A stretch of 64,000 bases of DNA from Litomosoides sigmodontis. Lineage: Eukaryota; Nematoda; Chromadorea; Rhabditida; Onchocercidae. The notes beneath the pieces are model-generated. The model saw only the letters and a list, made by a program, of their open reading frames with translations, made no database searches and was not told the origin of the DNA. Within the stretch, counting starts at the first letter, position 1. The number at the start of each line of letters is the position of its first letter. The position numbers and the translations under genes are program-made. Location: assembly GCA_963070105.1 (NCBI GenBank), contig OY718807.1, forward strand, positions 2,671,001 through 2,735,000, written 5' to 3'. Positions 11,270 through 26,658 of the stretch are shown here, piece after piece.

Positions 11270-11909
11270 TTTCGTTCTTTGCTTTTCTTTTTTTTTTTTT
11301 TTTTTTTTTTAAATAACATGCAACGTATTTGATAGTATTTCATTGTTGCTGATAATTTTCAATGATAAATTCAACGGTGCGCACATGCCGTCTATCTCTT
11401 TGCCACCTCCCTTCCTCTTCCTTCCCAATTCAAACAAATGAAATGGATGAAAGATGAAAGGATGCGATCGGTTGATTTGTTGCAAAAAGGAAAAAAAAGA
11501 AGTGAACAAATGTGCTTTTTTAAAATTGTAAATAAAAGAGAAGTTGAAATGATTTAAAATCAATTATATTATATTATTTAAATAAAATTATATATTGAAT
11601 GCCCAAATTTTATATATTATATATTTTATGTAAAAATTAATTGTGTATAAAAGTAATTATGCATAAATTTTGTGTATTGATATATTTTTCCCTTTTTTTT
11701 TCCATCACAAATCAGTTAAAAATTAAACTAATTGCATAAAAATGCCATTCATCGTTTTGTTTGAAATATTTTTTTTTAAATTAAAATTTCCTCTTCCTTT
11801 TCTGTATTTTGCAATTTCAATACTTTCATATATGCATTTAGCAATTCTAATTAACATCGTTAATGTGAAATGCAAATGAAATTTCATTAGTAAAATTAAA
11901 CATTTTTAG

Positions 11910-15342
<3,433 letters not shown>

Positions 15343-16219
15343 GGAAGCTTTTTTTTTCCAATGTATCAACCAATTAATTTTGATCATCATCGAAATTTTG
15401 TAATTAAAAGTGTGCAGTATTTGATTAATGTTTTAGTGATGTTTAATTCTCAAATATCAAGCGTACCGTAATTTTCCGTCTTCTCGCATCAATTTTTTAG
15501 GAGTTTTTTTGATTTTTCATTTTTCACATATGTGTATAGCAGCCGTTTTTTTTCTTTATGCAATATAGCAAGTTTTTTATAGAATATTAAAACTTTTTGA
15601 AATGAGTGAAAAAGTACTGTAATGAAACATTGCAAAAAAAAATGAAAAAATAAAAGTAAAATAGACTGTCTGTTTTGTTTCCTTCTTTCTCAAAATTTAA
15701 TGATTAATAGCTGCAAACATCATTTTGCAACAATTCTCCTCCTCCTCCTCCTCCTCCTTTTTTTTTTCACTCTTTCACTCCTTCTCCATGCTAACTGGAA
15801 ATTAGCTGATACGATATATTTTTTCTCATTTCTACTGTAACATAAAAAGAGTCATTTGTTATAGCACAAAATTACTAGGTCTCTCTTAATTTACTACATT
15901 CTTTTATTCACTCCATTGCTAGTTTATTAACTTTTCCAAAATTTGAAATTATTATCACTTCTTTTGTTTGACCAAATTTTTCTGCACTTAATTTTCTACA
16001 CTGAACTGAACTAGGAAGTGTGCGTGTGTGAATTTTTTGAAATGAATGCAATTTTTACATACAAAAATTTAAATTCGATTGTGCGAAATTCAAACTTTTC
16101 TCCTGAACACCTATGCCATTGAGTGAAATGAATTGATTGGAATCACTTCAAACAAACGCTTAATTAGTACGCTGTTGGTTACGGTATATTACAGTATGCG
16201 TGTGATGTATACATCATGC
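15343..16219. other. Tail-to-tail gap between AIG1 and PP1-like genes
   Basis: This holds the 3' ends of two convergent genes. An AATAAA near 15648 probably serves the AIG1 transcript. A short TCC repeat (about 15737-15758) is present. No exon was found. Confidence 0.6.
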
Positions 16220-19200
16220 TCAAATTTTATCATCCTCTAAATCTTCTTCAACATCAGCCGTTGGTACGAGCTTCTCCTTTCGTTGTTGCTCATATTCGCT
16301 TGGTTTAAGTTGCAGGAATGATAATTCAAGATGGCTATCCACCTGAAATAGTAAAATGATACTGTACTTCCTAGGCTTTTCAAACGTTTCAACTTTTTTT
16401 TTAAACTTTAAAGAGAGTATTGTTTTTGATAATGAAGTCGATGCATTAATTTATTACATCTATTCCTATCATTTTCAACGAAAATTTTTTATTTCTTACA
16501 AATTATATTTCAACCATACAGTAATAGTTAATATTTTCGAATAAATTTTAATTCCTTTTATCTTAAATTGCTGAAATATGATTTGTGACATATTTGAAAC
16601 ATTCTACTTTTGCTTAATTAACAGAAAAAAAATGTTAACTGAGAGAAAAGAGAGGGTAATTATATCAAATTATGAAGTTAAAAATGATCGTTTCATCAAA
16701 ATATCTAATTGCTATGTTTGCGAAATAAATTTTAATATTTTTGATAAAACAAACAACAACGACAGCGGCAAAATTGCACAGATCTTCATGATATCGTGCA
16801 GCCGAGAAGACAGTTATAAGCCTACGATTAGCAAAAAATGCATATCCAAATTCGACAACCTGCATAAATAAGGTTGAATGAAGTAAGTAATCGATAATAT
16901 TGAAGTAGCAAATCTATCTCATCTGAACATTTCCATTACAAACATTAATAATTGTTTGTTTGAATGAACTAATTGTTATCTGATAACTTCAATTAATTAG
17001 TGCAAAATTTTTTATTCACAAACAAATGTCCAGGAAATTGCTACAATCAAATGCCTAACTTTATTAATATGCAAATTACTTGATGCGCTCGAATAACCAT
17101 ATCAATGCCAAGTTGCTTGATTTTTTCATAAACAGCATTTTCACCAAAAACCCACGAAACACCACGAATTTGATTTTTCTGAAAACCTTTTGCGCCAATT
17201 TCAGGATCTGCCCAAAGCAAATCCTGCGCCAAACCTTTTACCATTCTCAATGGCCTGAAAGCACGTAGCTGTAGGAAAAAATAGGAACTTTCTTTGTTTT
17301 TTTTTTCCATTCCATCGTTTTGTAAATTAACAGCAGAAAAATTTTTCCAATACTTTGTAACTTTTAGAAAGAAAATAAAACATTAGCAAATCCTAATTTA
17401 GACGTAACAAGCGAAATGCAATTCAATCAACTTTATACTTCAGGAAGCTTGCGTTGTTGTATGGAAATGATTCTAAACATGTAGTTGTGAAACTCAATCA
17501 AATGTTACAAATTTGAATTTGAAATGAAATTTTATAACCTTTTAATATTTCTAATATCGTTTAAAGAGTTTAATTCTGGTGACAGTCCACCATGCATGCA
17601 TAATATTTTTCCTGCAACAATTGCCGCTAATGGCATTTCGGCGAAAACTTCATTGAAATGATTGTATAAACCTTGCGCATCAGCCTGGATACGATAACGC
17701 GTCCTGATTTCCGCTGCGAAGCCATACGTTCTATTGTTTTTTAAATTAATTAGTTTAAGCTAATTATTTCGCAAAGAATTATCAGAGAGAGAGAGAGAGA
17801 GAGAGATGAATGAATGTAAATCATATAGAAGTCAATGAATGAAACGTTCGTTACTGATTCATCTACAAGAGAACATTGAGAACTGTTTACAGGATGGTCC
17901 TCAACGAACTGTTTAAAAACAGTATCACCTGATAGGCTTAGCAGAAATATCGTAAGACTTGCACGTATAAGCCGTGATCAAAATCTATTATGAAATAACT
18001 GTTTTTTTTTTTTTAAAAAAAAAATCGGAACAAACTTATTAATGTGAAATAACTCATGGTTCCCACGTAGTAGAAAAACGAATTTCGGAAATTGTATTTT
18101 GCACGCCAAAAGGAGCACTATCACCTCCAGTGGATGCCTACCACGATCAACATAATCACCCAGGAAGAGATATCGCACTTTGAATGGTAAACCACACGAC
18201 TAAATTTTCATGCAATTCTTCAATTAATTTACAATTAAGTCGAATTTTAATCAAAATTTAATAAAAATTTGAATCGATTTTAAAATCAATTTATAATTCT
18301 ATTACAAATCAATGATTGCATTATATTCCTTCATTTGAACTACACGCTTCATTGACCTGAACTTAAAAAAAAAACTAAAACTAATAGATGAAGAATTGGA
18401 CTTAATGAAAGGTGCAAATAAACGGAAGTAATACGTGGTGTTGTCGTACGTCGTACGTAGCGTTTTGTTAGCTCAAGCGAATAAATGCTCAAATAATGCA
18501 AAACTTATCATTACTTACCTCTTTAAAATATCAAAAAAAAAGCAGCTATAAGGTTATTCATTCTACAACATAACATTCGTACTATATCAATTCATTTGAT
18601 GATAAAAACTAAAGTAATTTTCTAAATTGTTCATTTTTTTTTTGAAAAAAAGAGGTATTTTTAGTGAGCCAATTTGTTGTGACACTTAAAAATGACCGGA
18701 AAAGGAAACGGAAAATGACGACGACAGTGTGAAATGATAATTTTCTAAATTGTTCATTTTTTTTTGAAAAAAAGAGGTATTTTTAGTGAGCCAATTTGTT
18801 GTGACACTTAAAAATGACCGGAAAAGGAAACGGAAAATGACGACGACAGTGTGAAACGAACGTACGGCAAAAATACGCATCAGATCGCCGTACTGTCCAT
18901 GAATATCACCGCAAATGTTAACTGGACATGGTACTTCCACTAATGTTGGAAGTTTTTGAAATGATGCTTTTGCCATGGTTAATAATTGATGAAGGTCCGG
19001 TAGTTCGTACTCCATTCGTGTTGAGCCAGCCAACAAATGCTTTTTAATTAATTCTCGCAAAACTAGCTGAAAGGAAAAATGTGAGAGAGAAGCGAGATAG
19101 AGAGAGTGAGAGGTAGGGAGAGAGAGGGGGGGGGGAAGAATGAAAAGATGTTAATTTAATAAAAATTTTTTATCATTTTTCTTCCTTCAAAAATTATATT

Positions 19201-19800
19201 GAGGGGGGGAAAAAAAAAGTGATAAAATGATGTCAAACTTTTCTCTCGGTAGAACCTTCCTTCAGTGGAGCACTACCTTTACCTCTTTTAATAATTTTCT
19301 GAAAAACACACCTTTTTTTTGGAAAGATTACACGGAAAAAAAAGAAAGAATATTATGCAAATTACACAATCTAACAATGCAATAGTTCAATAGTTTGTCT
19401 TTTCAAAATCTAAAATTCAGGGATAAATTTCAAGAAATTATACACCGAAGAGGAAGTGCAAAAAAAAAGGAAAAAAGTTTGAATAATTAAGAGAAAGTCT
19501 ATTTCAAAGGAAGAATATTTTTTTTTAAAGCGAAATTTTGCATTATTGCAAAAAAAGCAAAAATAAATAAACAAAAAAAAAAGCATTCGTGTTTGATAGG
19601 CTTGGCTAATTTATAAGAGAGATGTATGCAAATTTGAATTATAAATTATTTGAAGTTCTCTTCCAAATAACTTCTCTGTTTCATTAGAATTATCCATTTA
19701 CGGTAGATTTTAAAATGTAAATACATTTTGCAGATATTTTAACACTAACTTTTGATTCCTCAATTTCAGTTTTTTGAGTTACTTCATTTTCGTTCAACAT
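16220..19800 (-). CDS. Divergent PP1-type Ser/Thr protein phosphatase
   Basis: Seven minus-strand exons encode 336 residues: 19800-19750, 19066-18866, 18199-18036, 17730-17539, 17254-17080, 16859-16755 and 16342-16220. All introns are GT-AG with matching phases; exon 3 uses a GTTTGT donor. A TTTTGCAG acceptor 76 bases before the ATG fits trans-splicing. Metal and catalytic motifs are intact: GDIHGQ (Asp71, His73), GDYVDRG (Asp99, Asp102, Arg103), RGNHE (Asn131, His132), MHGGLSP (His185) and RAHQ (His260). The substrate arginine is present in IRGVSWVFG. The loop normally reading SAPNY is SAARY here (Tyr284 kept), and the following residues HEDLCNFAA replace the usual CGEFDNAGA. The N-terminus is acidic, and the C-tail ends in an acidic run (EEDLEDDKI) instead of the basic PP1 tail. 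It should dephosphorylate phospho-Ser/Thr proteins. Nematodes carry many expanded, often male- or germline-expressed PP1 relatives, and this looks like one; that is inference. Confidence 0.95.
18615..18857. repeat. 123-bp tandem duplication in PP1-like intron 2
   Basis: 18615-18737 and 18738-18857 are near-identical head-to-tail copies, each containing GTGAGCCAATTTGTTGTGAC and GACGACGACAGTGTGAAA. The right copy ends nine bases from exon 2 (exon end at 18866). The duplication is young and also lengthens the open frame that reads past the donor. Confidence 0.95.
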
Positions 19801-21119
19801 CTCGCCAAATGGATAATTTTTTGTTTTTTACAAAATTACTCCTTCAAATTGTTAATCTTCAGTTGCTTCCTTTTTCCTGCAAAAATGAATAAGACAGGTG
19901 GAAATAATAAGTCAAATTAATTAGCATTATTATTTTTTTCTTTATACAATTTTTAGCACCTAATTTGTATTGATAAAACTAGCATAGTAGAAATTATTAA
20001 AATTACTGGTGCAAATTAAAGAGCAGAACATCCCTACAAATTTCCATTTAATTAATATCTTTGAAAAGATATCTTTTCACACTGGAATACACAAACATTA
20101 AATTATGTGGAAGATATCTAATGAAATAAATTTTGCTATGTATACCTGCAACCTATACAAAATATTAAAAAACGAAAATAAATTTGCACCATTTCAGACA
20201 GTATTTATGCTTCTATCTTTATGCATGTTAAATATTCTGCATGAAATTTGCATACATGAAAAAGATATAAAGTTAAGATTGAAATAAAAAAAAATTTCAA
20301 AATAGTTCTATCATTAGCATTGAAAATATGGATCATTTAGTTGAAGTAATTTCAGTCATGAATCTTACTTACACGATAGTTTGTGGCGGCAAATCACAAT
20401 GCCAAAGCGCATTTTTGGTCTAACTCGCACGTAACTCAAAAGCACAATGTACTGCAAATTAAAACAATGGCTAATTTCTTGAACTGATCCTTACTTAAGC
20501 ATTTTACACAATGAATTGGTTATTTATTTGTCGGCACGTATAAACGAGTGATACCTGAAATTTCACCTATCTTTTACTTTTTCAAAATGGAAGGAAAAAA
20601 AAGAAGGAAGAGAATTGGCAAAGGATTAATGCAGTGGAAGATAGGAGAAAAAAGCGTGAAAATTTGAAAGAAAAAAATTAAATTATCTCTCATTGCTATT
20701 GCATTGTGCTAAATGAGAGTTATCGAAAACAAAAGCAGAAAAAAAAGGTTAATTAAGTGAACGTTAATTGCCTTCTAGCAATTGTTTGCTGCTTTAAGTT
20801 CAAAATATGTTTGAGGATTTTGTAAAAAAAAAACGAAAAAATGCATGAAAATGCTTGTTGTTTCCAATGAATTAGCAAAAAATTTTCAAAAATTTCATAC
20901 ATAATTTTTGATACGTTTCTTCACCAAAATGTGTCTTAGCTGCGAATCGCACTACTTTCTCACATTCTTTGTTTGTAGCCGCAAAAACTAAATTTGAGTA
21001 GATTTTAACACTTACATTCCTCACTCATTGTCCATAGCAAAAGTGTGAATAATTGAAAACCTTGCAACCCTTGAATGTAATTAATTGAAATTGTTCGTCA
21101 TATCGCCAAATAGCGCAGG
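19801..21119. other. Upstream region of the PP1-like gene
   Basis: 19801-19876 is the likely 5' UTR of the phosphatase. Further up, 20451-20373 on the minus strand is bounded by TTTGCAG and CGT|GTAAGTAAG and is open throughout, but its phase does not join the phosphatase exon 1. It may be a non-coding leader exon. Otherwise the sequence is AT-rich and featureless. Confidence 0.45.
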
Positions 21120-22030
21120 TAAGGTTAAGTCATCGGTTACTTCATTGGCTTACAACTGGTCAGTCTTTTGCGATGTTCAATATTGACCCTATACAGCTCG
21201 CAATTCAACTCGATCACCGCCGAAGTAACTGCACGCATAACCTTTGTTACTTTGTCATTTGCATTTCATTTCAAGATGCCGGCCAATTTAACCTCAACCT
21301 CATTGATTGTTGAAGGCAAGGCCCTGTTGACCTCTCATTTACTTGTAATTAACTTCTAAGATTGTGATAATTAGATAGGCCACTCCTACACCTACGCACA
21401 TCTATTACATCCGGATCGTTGGACCTGGAGAGCATCGTAGTCCGAGAGAGTCCATCAGAGTGGGTCACTCAGTCGGTTAGTCAACAATGAAGGGCCGACA
21501 ACAGCTAACTGCAACTCCTAATCCATTCTACGCTTACTTCCTAATTGATTGCAACCAAACCGTATCTCACATCACTCTATCACAACAAGTACTTCCACTA
21601 TTCCAGTATTGCTTATTTCCTAACTATCACAGATAGCACTTATCCACTACTGCAAAAGGAATAAACTAATTAGTCACTCATACCGATCTTCGACTGCATA
21701 AATAGGCGACTGTTCAACCAACAAGGTTTCTCCAACCATTCACAACTTAAGGTAAATGCATACTGTAAAAAAAAGTGGACATCGTTGCAACGGCGCAAAT
21801 ATTTCAGTAAAATCACACGCGCTACTCATTCAGCTCGAAGTGTACGATCGATTATGCTAATCAATCATCCAAACGATGATTTGTTGCGGTTCATTTAAAT
21901 TTTAGAAGAAGCAAAGTTTCAGCAATTACTGGAAGACCTCTGAGCAATGACCGATAACGATGCTGCTCAGCTTCTATCTCTATGTGAAGAATGTCATGAA
22001 TTCGTTCGTTTTACAGGTGCAAAGAGATTT
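21120..22030. other. Less AT-rich island with coding-like scraps; possible retroelement remnant
   Basis: Base composition becomes markedly more balanced than the flanks, with few A/T runs. Seen in it: a short plus-strand ORF from ATG near 21174 (about 46 codons), an AATAAA near 21660, and a TATA-like GCATAAATAGGCG near 21698. A donor-like AACTTAAG|GTAAAT follows near 21751. An acceptor then leads to an exon-like segment (about 21905-22016) with ATG and the peptide AAQLLSLCEECHEFVRF before a weak donor. These could be a degraded LTR element or the 5' end of a plus-strand gene. No terminal repeats, primer-binding site or polymerase motifs were identified. Confidence 0.3.
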
Positions 22031-22395
22031 GGCGTGGGTGACGGGGGTTTTTTTTTGCGCTAAAATACTTTAACAAGAATGTGGCGCACATTGTCTGAGA
22101 AGAACCCTAAAAAGAAGGATAATTTTTGACGAGGAATATGCTATGCTACATGTGTATTTTAAGTTCAACCATTTTTTATCATTTTGCTTCAATTGCTAAA
22201 GTTAGGCAAAGCGCCAAATTATTCATTTAAAATATTGTCTCACAATTCAAACATAAAGAATTGACAGTAAGCAACGATTGTGAATTAGGTGGCGGCAAAG
22301 TGTCCCAAAATACCCAGATACCATCCGCTTTCATTTAAACGCTTAATTCTGTTGCGTCTTCATTTGGCATGGTTGCGGATGTCTCGTTTCATAGA
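22031..22395. other. 3' flank of the C-type lectin gene
   Basis: The last 50 bases (about 22345-22395) are recognisably a decayed third copy of the lectin tail repeat (see findings). The rest is AT-rich with no exon. Confidence 0.5.
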
Positions 22396-23949
22396 TCAGG
22401 TAGGTGTTGGCGGATAAGGTGACGTTTCAAATTCAAAATCCAATTTCGTGGTGACTTCATTTTCCATGGGTACAGATGTCGCGATCAATAGATCGGACGT
22501 TAATGGATAAGATGGTGTTTCGAATTCAACGGCTGCTTTCGTGATGATTTCACTTGGCATTGGTGCAGATGTCCCGAACGATAGATCAGGCGTTGATTGA
22601 TACGGTAGTTTTTCGAACTGAGGACGTTCACTTGGCTGATGCGTTACTGAACGCTTCTTTCTTAAAGCGTTAACGCCATATTTTTGCTTTCGCAAGACAG
22701 TGGGACGTACGTGACAAATAATTACAACGTTGTGGTCACTTTCATGGTTGCCGCATGGAATTTTCTTCCAGTATCCTGTTGTTGGATTAATTTCTACGCA
22801 GGTGTAACTGAGCTCTTCTGTAGTTGACCAATTTTGATACTCATTTATCGTTTCATCTTTCCACGTGTGCGTACCACGTATCTTCGTCAAATATTCTTGC
22901 TTCCTTCTCGTATTTGACCATTGAGGTGCCAAGTCTGAAAGCAATATATGATAAGGAATGAAGTTGAATGCATAACTCCTCAGGTAAAGTTTATACGAAG
23001 CCGAACATAAGGTATTCTATCAATACAGTTATCACTTTTGTCAAAATATTACTTTGTGTCACTTACAGAATTGCTTATTATAGTACCTCTCACTTTGCCG
23101 TGTTTTGGATATTTTATCACAGTATCTCTTTGAAAATGTTACAGTATCACTTGAGGATTAATTGCATAATTCAGGTTGCAGTATGCGTTACGCTTGTTGT
23201 AAGATATTACTAGCTGCATCCTGTCACTTTACAGTGTCGCTTGCTTAATTGATGATGCAGCATCTACTACAAGTTAAGTATTCTACGGTAATTACTTTAT
23301 TGATACGCGCTTGTATGCCTATTAGCATGCATACCGTAGAGGTAATTCGCTTCAGCTCTTGAAGTTATGCTTGCTATCATAGCATTTTCTAGCTCGCAAA
23401 GGGAAGCTGCGTGTACCACTTCCGTGAAATTCGTTGCAGTTGTCACGTACACCTGCAACCGCGTTTTATTAATTCATTGCAACGGAAATTCTGCCATTAA
23501 CTTGCACAGTTTTACAGAAATTCTATGCGCTAGCAATCATGTGAAGCATGGCTTTAGCAAATGTTTTTGTTTTTTTTTTGCTTAATAATTCATCAGATAA
23601 ATTCTTGAAAATATTCATTTCAAATATTCAAATATTTCGTACGTAAGCTAGCAGTGTGATTGATGGGAATGATGCCAGTACATTCAATGCAAAATGGAAA
23701 TATTCAAAAAAAGAAGCATTCAATTCAAATGAGTTAAGTTTGTCTTATGATATGCTATTGTGCTATTGTGTGTTCTGATTGTTCAACAGAAGAAAGAAGT
23801 AATTTGCAAAGTTCGAATCGAAGTTTATTGAATTCCACTAACCTTGTAACATGCATCTGTCACTTTGTTGTAGTGGTATCCCGGTTTGCATTTCAAATTT
23901 TGACAGTCTGTAAAATGCAAATTACCGCCATGTTTTTCACAGTTACCGA
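22396..23949 (-). CDS. C-type lectin-like protein, 5' end not found
   Basis: Three minus-strand exons were found: 23949-23843, 23452-23335 and 22934-22396 (stop). Phases match (0, 1). The first encodes NCEKHGGNLHFTDCQNLKC and KPGYHYNK..DACYK, the usual lead-in to a C-type lectin domain. The second has NFTEVVHAASLCELENAMIA and SITSRAEANYLY, matching the family pattern of an alpha helix, cysteine, LASI and an E..FL block. The third has TWKDETINEYQNW, SYTCVEINPTTGYWKKIPCG and VVIICH, i.e. the W-DG-NW, CV-G-W-C and C blocks. The EPN/QPD and WND calcium-site motifs are not evident, so sugar binding is uncertain. A KKR dibasic site follows, then a Thr/Pro/Glu-rich tail of two full repeats of about 31 residues. 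The signal-peptide exon was not found. The first exon's acceptor would read TTGCAAG, unusual for nematodes. The protein is probably secreted. Confidence 0.82.
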
Positions 23950-24953
23950 CTTGCAATATTTATATGTGTATTTTAACAATTTCCTAGAATGGCTTTTTTT
24001 TTAACTGAATGACTTTGTGTAGCTTTGCAGAGTTTTGAATTGCAAAAATATTGAGCTTAACAACAGTGAACTTTTAAATTTACAGCTTCAATTCTGACAA
24101 AAACGAAGTTTACGTAAATGCAGTCGTGGAAGACTTACATGCATTGAATGTGAGAAAGATTGAAAAAAGGCAAAATGTCTTATGCCACATTATCGGTCTA
24201 AAAAGAAGAAAGTGAAGAGAAACTAAAGTCAACATGAAATGTTCGTTTAAAAGAGTTACGTTGTTGAGATATGTGAAATTAATGCCAACTACAATAGAGC
24301 TACTACAGTAACAACCTTTCTAGGCTGGCCCACCAAGAAGAAGTCGGTGAGGAGACATGGACATTAGGTGGAAATTTTAGTTCGAAATTAACGACCTCTC
24401 GTCACACGTGCAAGCGGACATAGACGATTTTTGGTGGCATTGTTTGATGGAGGAATTTTTCCGCTCCTTTTATTGCTTCCAAGCGGGTATGAAGACAAGC
24501 ATAAGTTAGAATAAAATTTTATTTTCACATTCAAAAGAATTTTATGTTTCAATGGAAAAAAAAGCGGTTGCTAATAATATATCCTTTTGAAAATTTTAGC
24601 AATGAATTAAGACTTCAAAAAAGAATTCGTTTTCATTGTACAATCAATTCTTTCCTGTTCTTCCGGAAAAATCAGCGAGAAGAAGTTGAGTGTTGAATGG
24701 AAGTGATGGTGTGGCGAAAGTGTGTGTTAACGTGAAGTATGACTGGTCGGTGAGAAGAAAAAAACGAGGCGCTTTTCAATCTATTTTATTGAAATCCTTT
24801 TGAATGGAACGGAGTAGTTCGAAAGTAAAAACAAAAAAATGATCACTGAGCACTGAGCACTGAAGCGCTTCCAAATTTCTCTTCTAACAATCTTTGTGAT
24901 CCTAAAAGTATATGTTTGAAGATTCTGGAAAGCTAATTTTTGCATGTGTCTGT

Positions 24954-24992
<39 letters not shown>

Positions 24993-25334
24993 TGTGTGTG
25001 TGTGTATGTGTGTGTGTGCGTGTGTGTATCAGATTTTATTCATTCAAATCAGATTATTTTTCCATCAAAAAGGTACTTTTATGCATAGAACATCACATTA
25101 TTGGCCCATTGTTTGCGGAAACTTTTATGAAAAAAGCGATCATAAGCGGAAAGTTTTCCGGTGAATTTCACTAATTTCCTCATTTCACTTTAGTGCAATA
25201 TTTCATTTTAGTTGAACAGTTCGGTTTGTTCGTGATGGTGTGCGGTAGACAAAAGGCAAAGCAAATTTGAAATTCGAGACGTCAATTATTCTTGTGCTTT
25301 CTTTTTTTTCTCCACTGAGATATATTAATGATAT
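23950..25334. other. Upstream of the lectin; no exon supported
   Basis: A signal-peptide exon for the lectin was looked for on the minus strand and not found. The stretch holds a TG array (24951-25028) and AT-rich filler. Confidence 0.45.
24951..25028. repeat. TG dinucleotide array
   Basis: About 35 TG units are interrupted by single CTG, ATG and CG variants. Confidence 0.9.
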
Positions 25335-26658
25335 TTAAGTTACGCCATATGCAACGTAAAAGTGAGCATCCTCACGTGCCTCATCGGCAACCTCAAGAAG
25401 CACGTCGATAATGCGTTGTGTCAAGTGAACTCCTTTAATGCTAAAAAATTTCTTTAACACAATGTACTGTGCTTCTGTGAAATAATTCAAACTGTTTGTC
25501 TTGTGCAATATAATAATAAATTGGATGTAAAAAAAAATTTTAAATTTACTGTTACTTTTAATTTATCAACTGGACAACAAAATAAGGAAGAAAAAACAAA
25601 AACAAAAACAACAACAAAAACAACAACAAAAACAACAACAAAAACAACAACAAAAACAACAACAAAAACAACAACAAAAACAACAACAACAACAACAACA
25701 ATAACAGCAACAACAACAGCAACAACAACAACAAAAAGGCATCACTGAAGACTGTGACAAAACGGTACAGTATCCACTAGGTTTGTGTTGCTTTATTTGC
25801 TCATATACAAATGTCTTCGACAACAACATAGAAAATTACTCAGAGGAATGGAAATTTTCAAGAATTTGTCACTTTCAATTCATTAAATGAATTTTTAAAT
25901 TTTAACTTTTTCCATTCTTTCAATTGTTCCATCCGTGCTGCAACTTAAAAAAAATGAGCAGAAGGGAAAAACGGAAATGAAATTAATTTTCTTCATTTGC
26001 ATTTACATGTTTTATGGGGAACTAAATAATAATAATGATGATAATAGTACTAACTCTAATTTCTCTGGTGTATTTGAAAACTCCCGGAAGACTCGGGAAA
26101 AAAGGCCGCAATCGTTGCTTGCTTCAAACAGAATGAGTTGCAGTTTTACTTATTTAACATATCAAATTCCTAGCTTTACTTTTTTTTTCTTTTGTTGAGA
26201 AATTTTTACACATGGTGGAGACCAGTTTTATTTCATGTTCACCTTATTCATCACTTCTTTTCTCATTTTCTTCTCCTCTCTCCCTCTCTCCCTCTCTCTT
26301 TCTCTCTCTCTCTCTCTGCTTTTCATGAGTGCAATTGAATGTGCTATGCTTACGCTCATACTTATGTGTTGTTTGCAACAAATACATACCAAAAACATAT
26401 TTGAAACATTTTTTTTTTGTTACGCAAGTATCTTTTTTTCACAGAAAAAACAGTTTGATAAATTGTTTTTTTTTAAAAAAAAAATTAAAGAAAAAATTCT
26501 ATTCTGCCATTAGAGTGAAAGAATCACGGACGATGATTTAATGCGCTATTCAATATAAAACTCAAATAAATAAAATAATCGAATAATTTAATAAGAACTT
26601 TTACGTGCTTTCTCGATGATAGATAGGATTCCGAACGGAAGATGAGACGTAGGATACG
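25335..26658 (-). CDS. Unrecognised minus-strand gene, last two exons
   Basis: The terminal exon 25440-25335 follows a good acceptor (TTTTTTAG) and encodes IKGVHLTQRIIDVLLEVADE, then AREDAHFYVAYGVT and a stop. Amino-acid make-up and codon use look genuinely coding. A preceding exon 26658-26605 (acceptor TTCACAG, donor CAC|GTAAAA) matches in phase and would add SYVSSSVRNPIYHRE. However, all three frames of that 54-nt piece are open, so its support is weak. No family was recognised and the 5' end is unknown. Confidence 0.4.
25598..25738. repeat. AAC-rich array
   Basis: Repeats of ACAACAAAA(C) pass into pure ACA and GCAACA units. The poly-Thr and poly-Cys ORFs on the two strands are translations of this array and lie inside the intron of the candidate gene. 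Confidence 0.9.

Larger units (their letters stand above)
8522..11909. other. Microsatellite-rich gap before the AIG1 gene
   Basis: No exon was recognised. The stretch contains a CCCTCT hexamer array, an AATC array, a GT array and a copy of a 79-bp dispersed repeat, each listed separately. Long ORFs at 9396-10384 are translations of these repeats on both strands. The promoter of the AIG1 gene should lie in the right part, but no motif stands out. Confidence 0.5.

Noticed and set aside
17255..17273. Earlier CTACAG acceptor for phosphatase exon 5
   Set aside because: It gives the wrong phase; the CTTTCAG site at 17255-17257 keeps the frame and restores the KRP..LLW.DP motif.
18686..18865. Extension of phosphatase exon 2 into the duplicated segment
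   Set aside because: It is open by chance; the family alignment and the GCC|GTACGT donor place the exon end at 18866 and exon 3 restores the conserved sequence.
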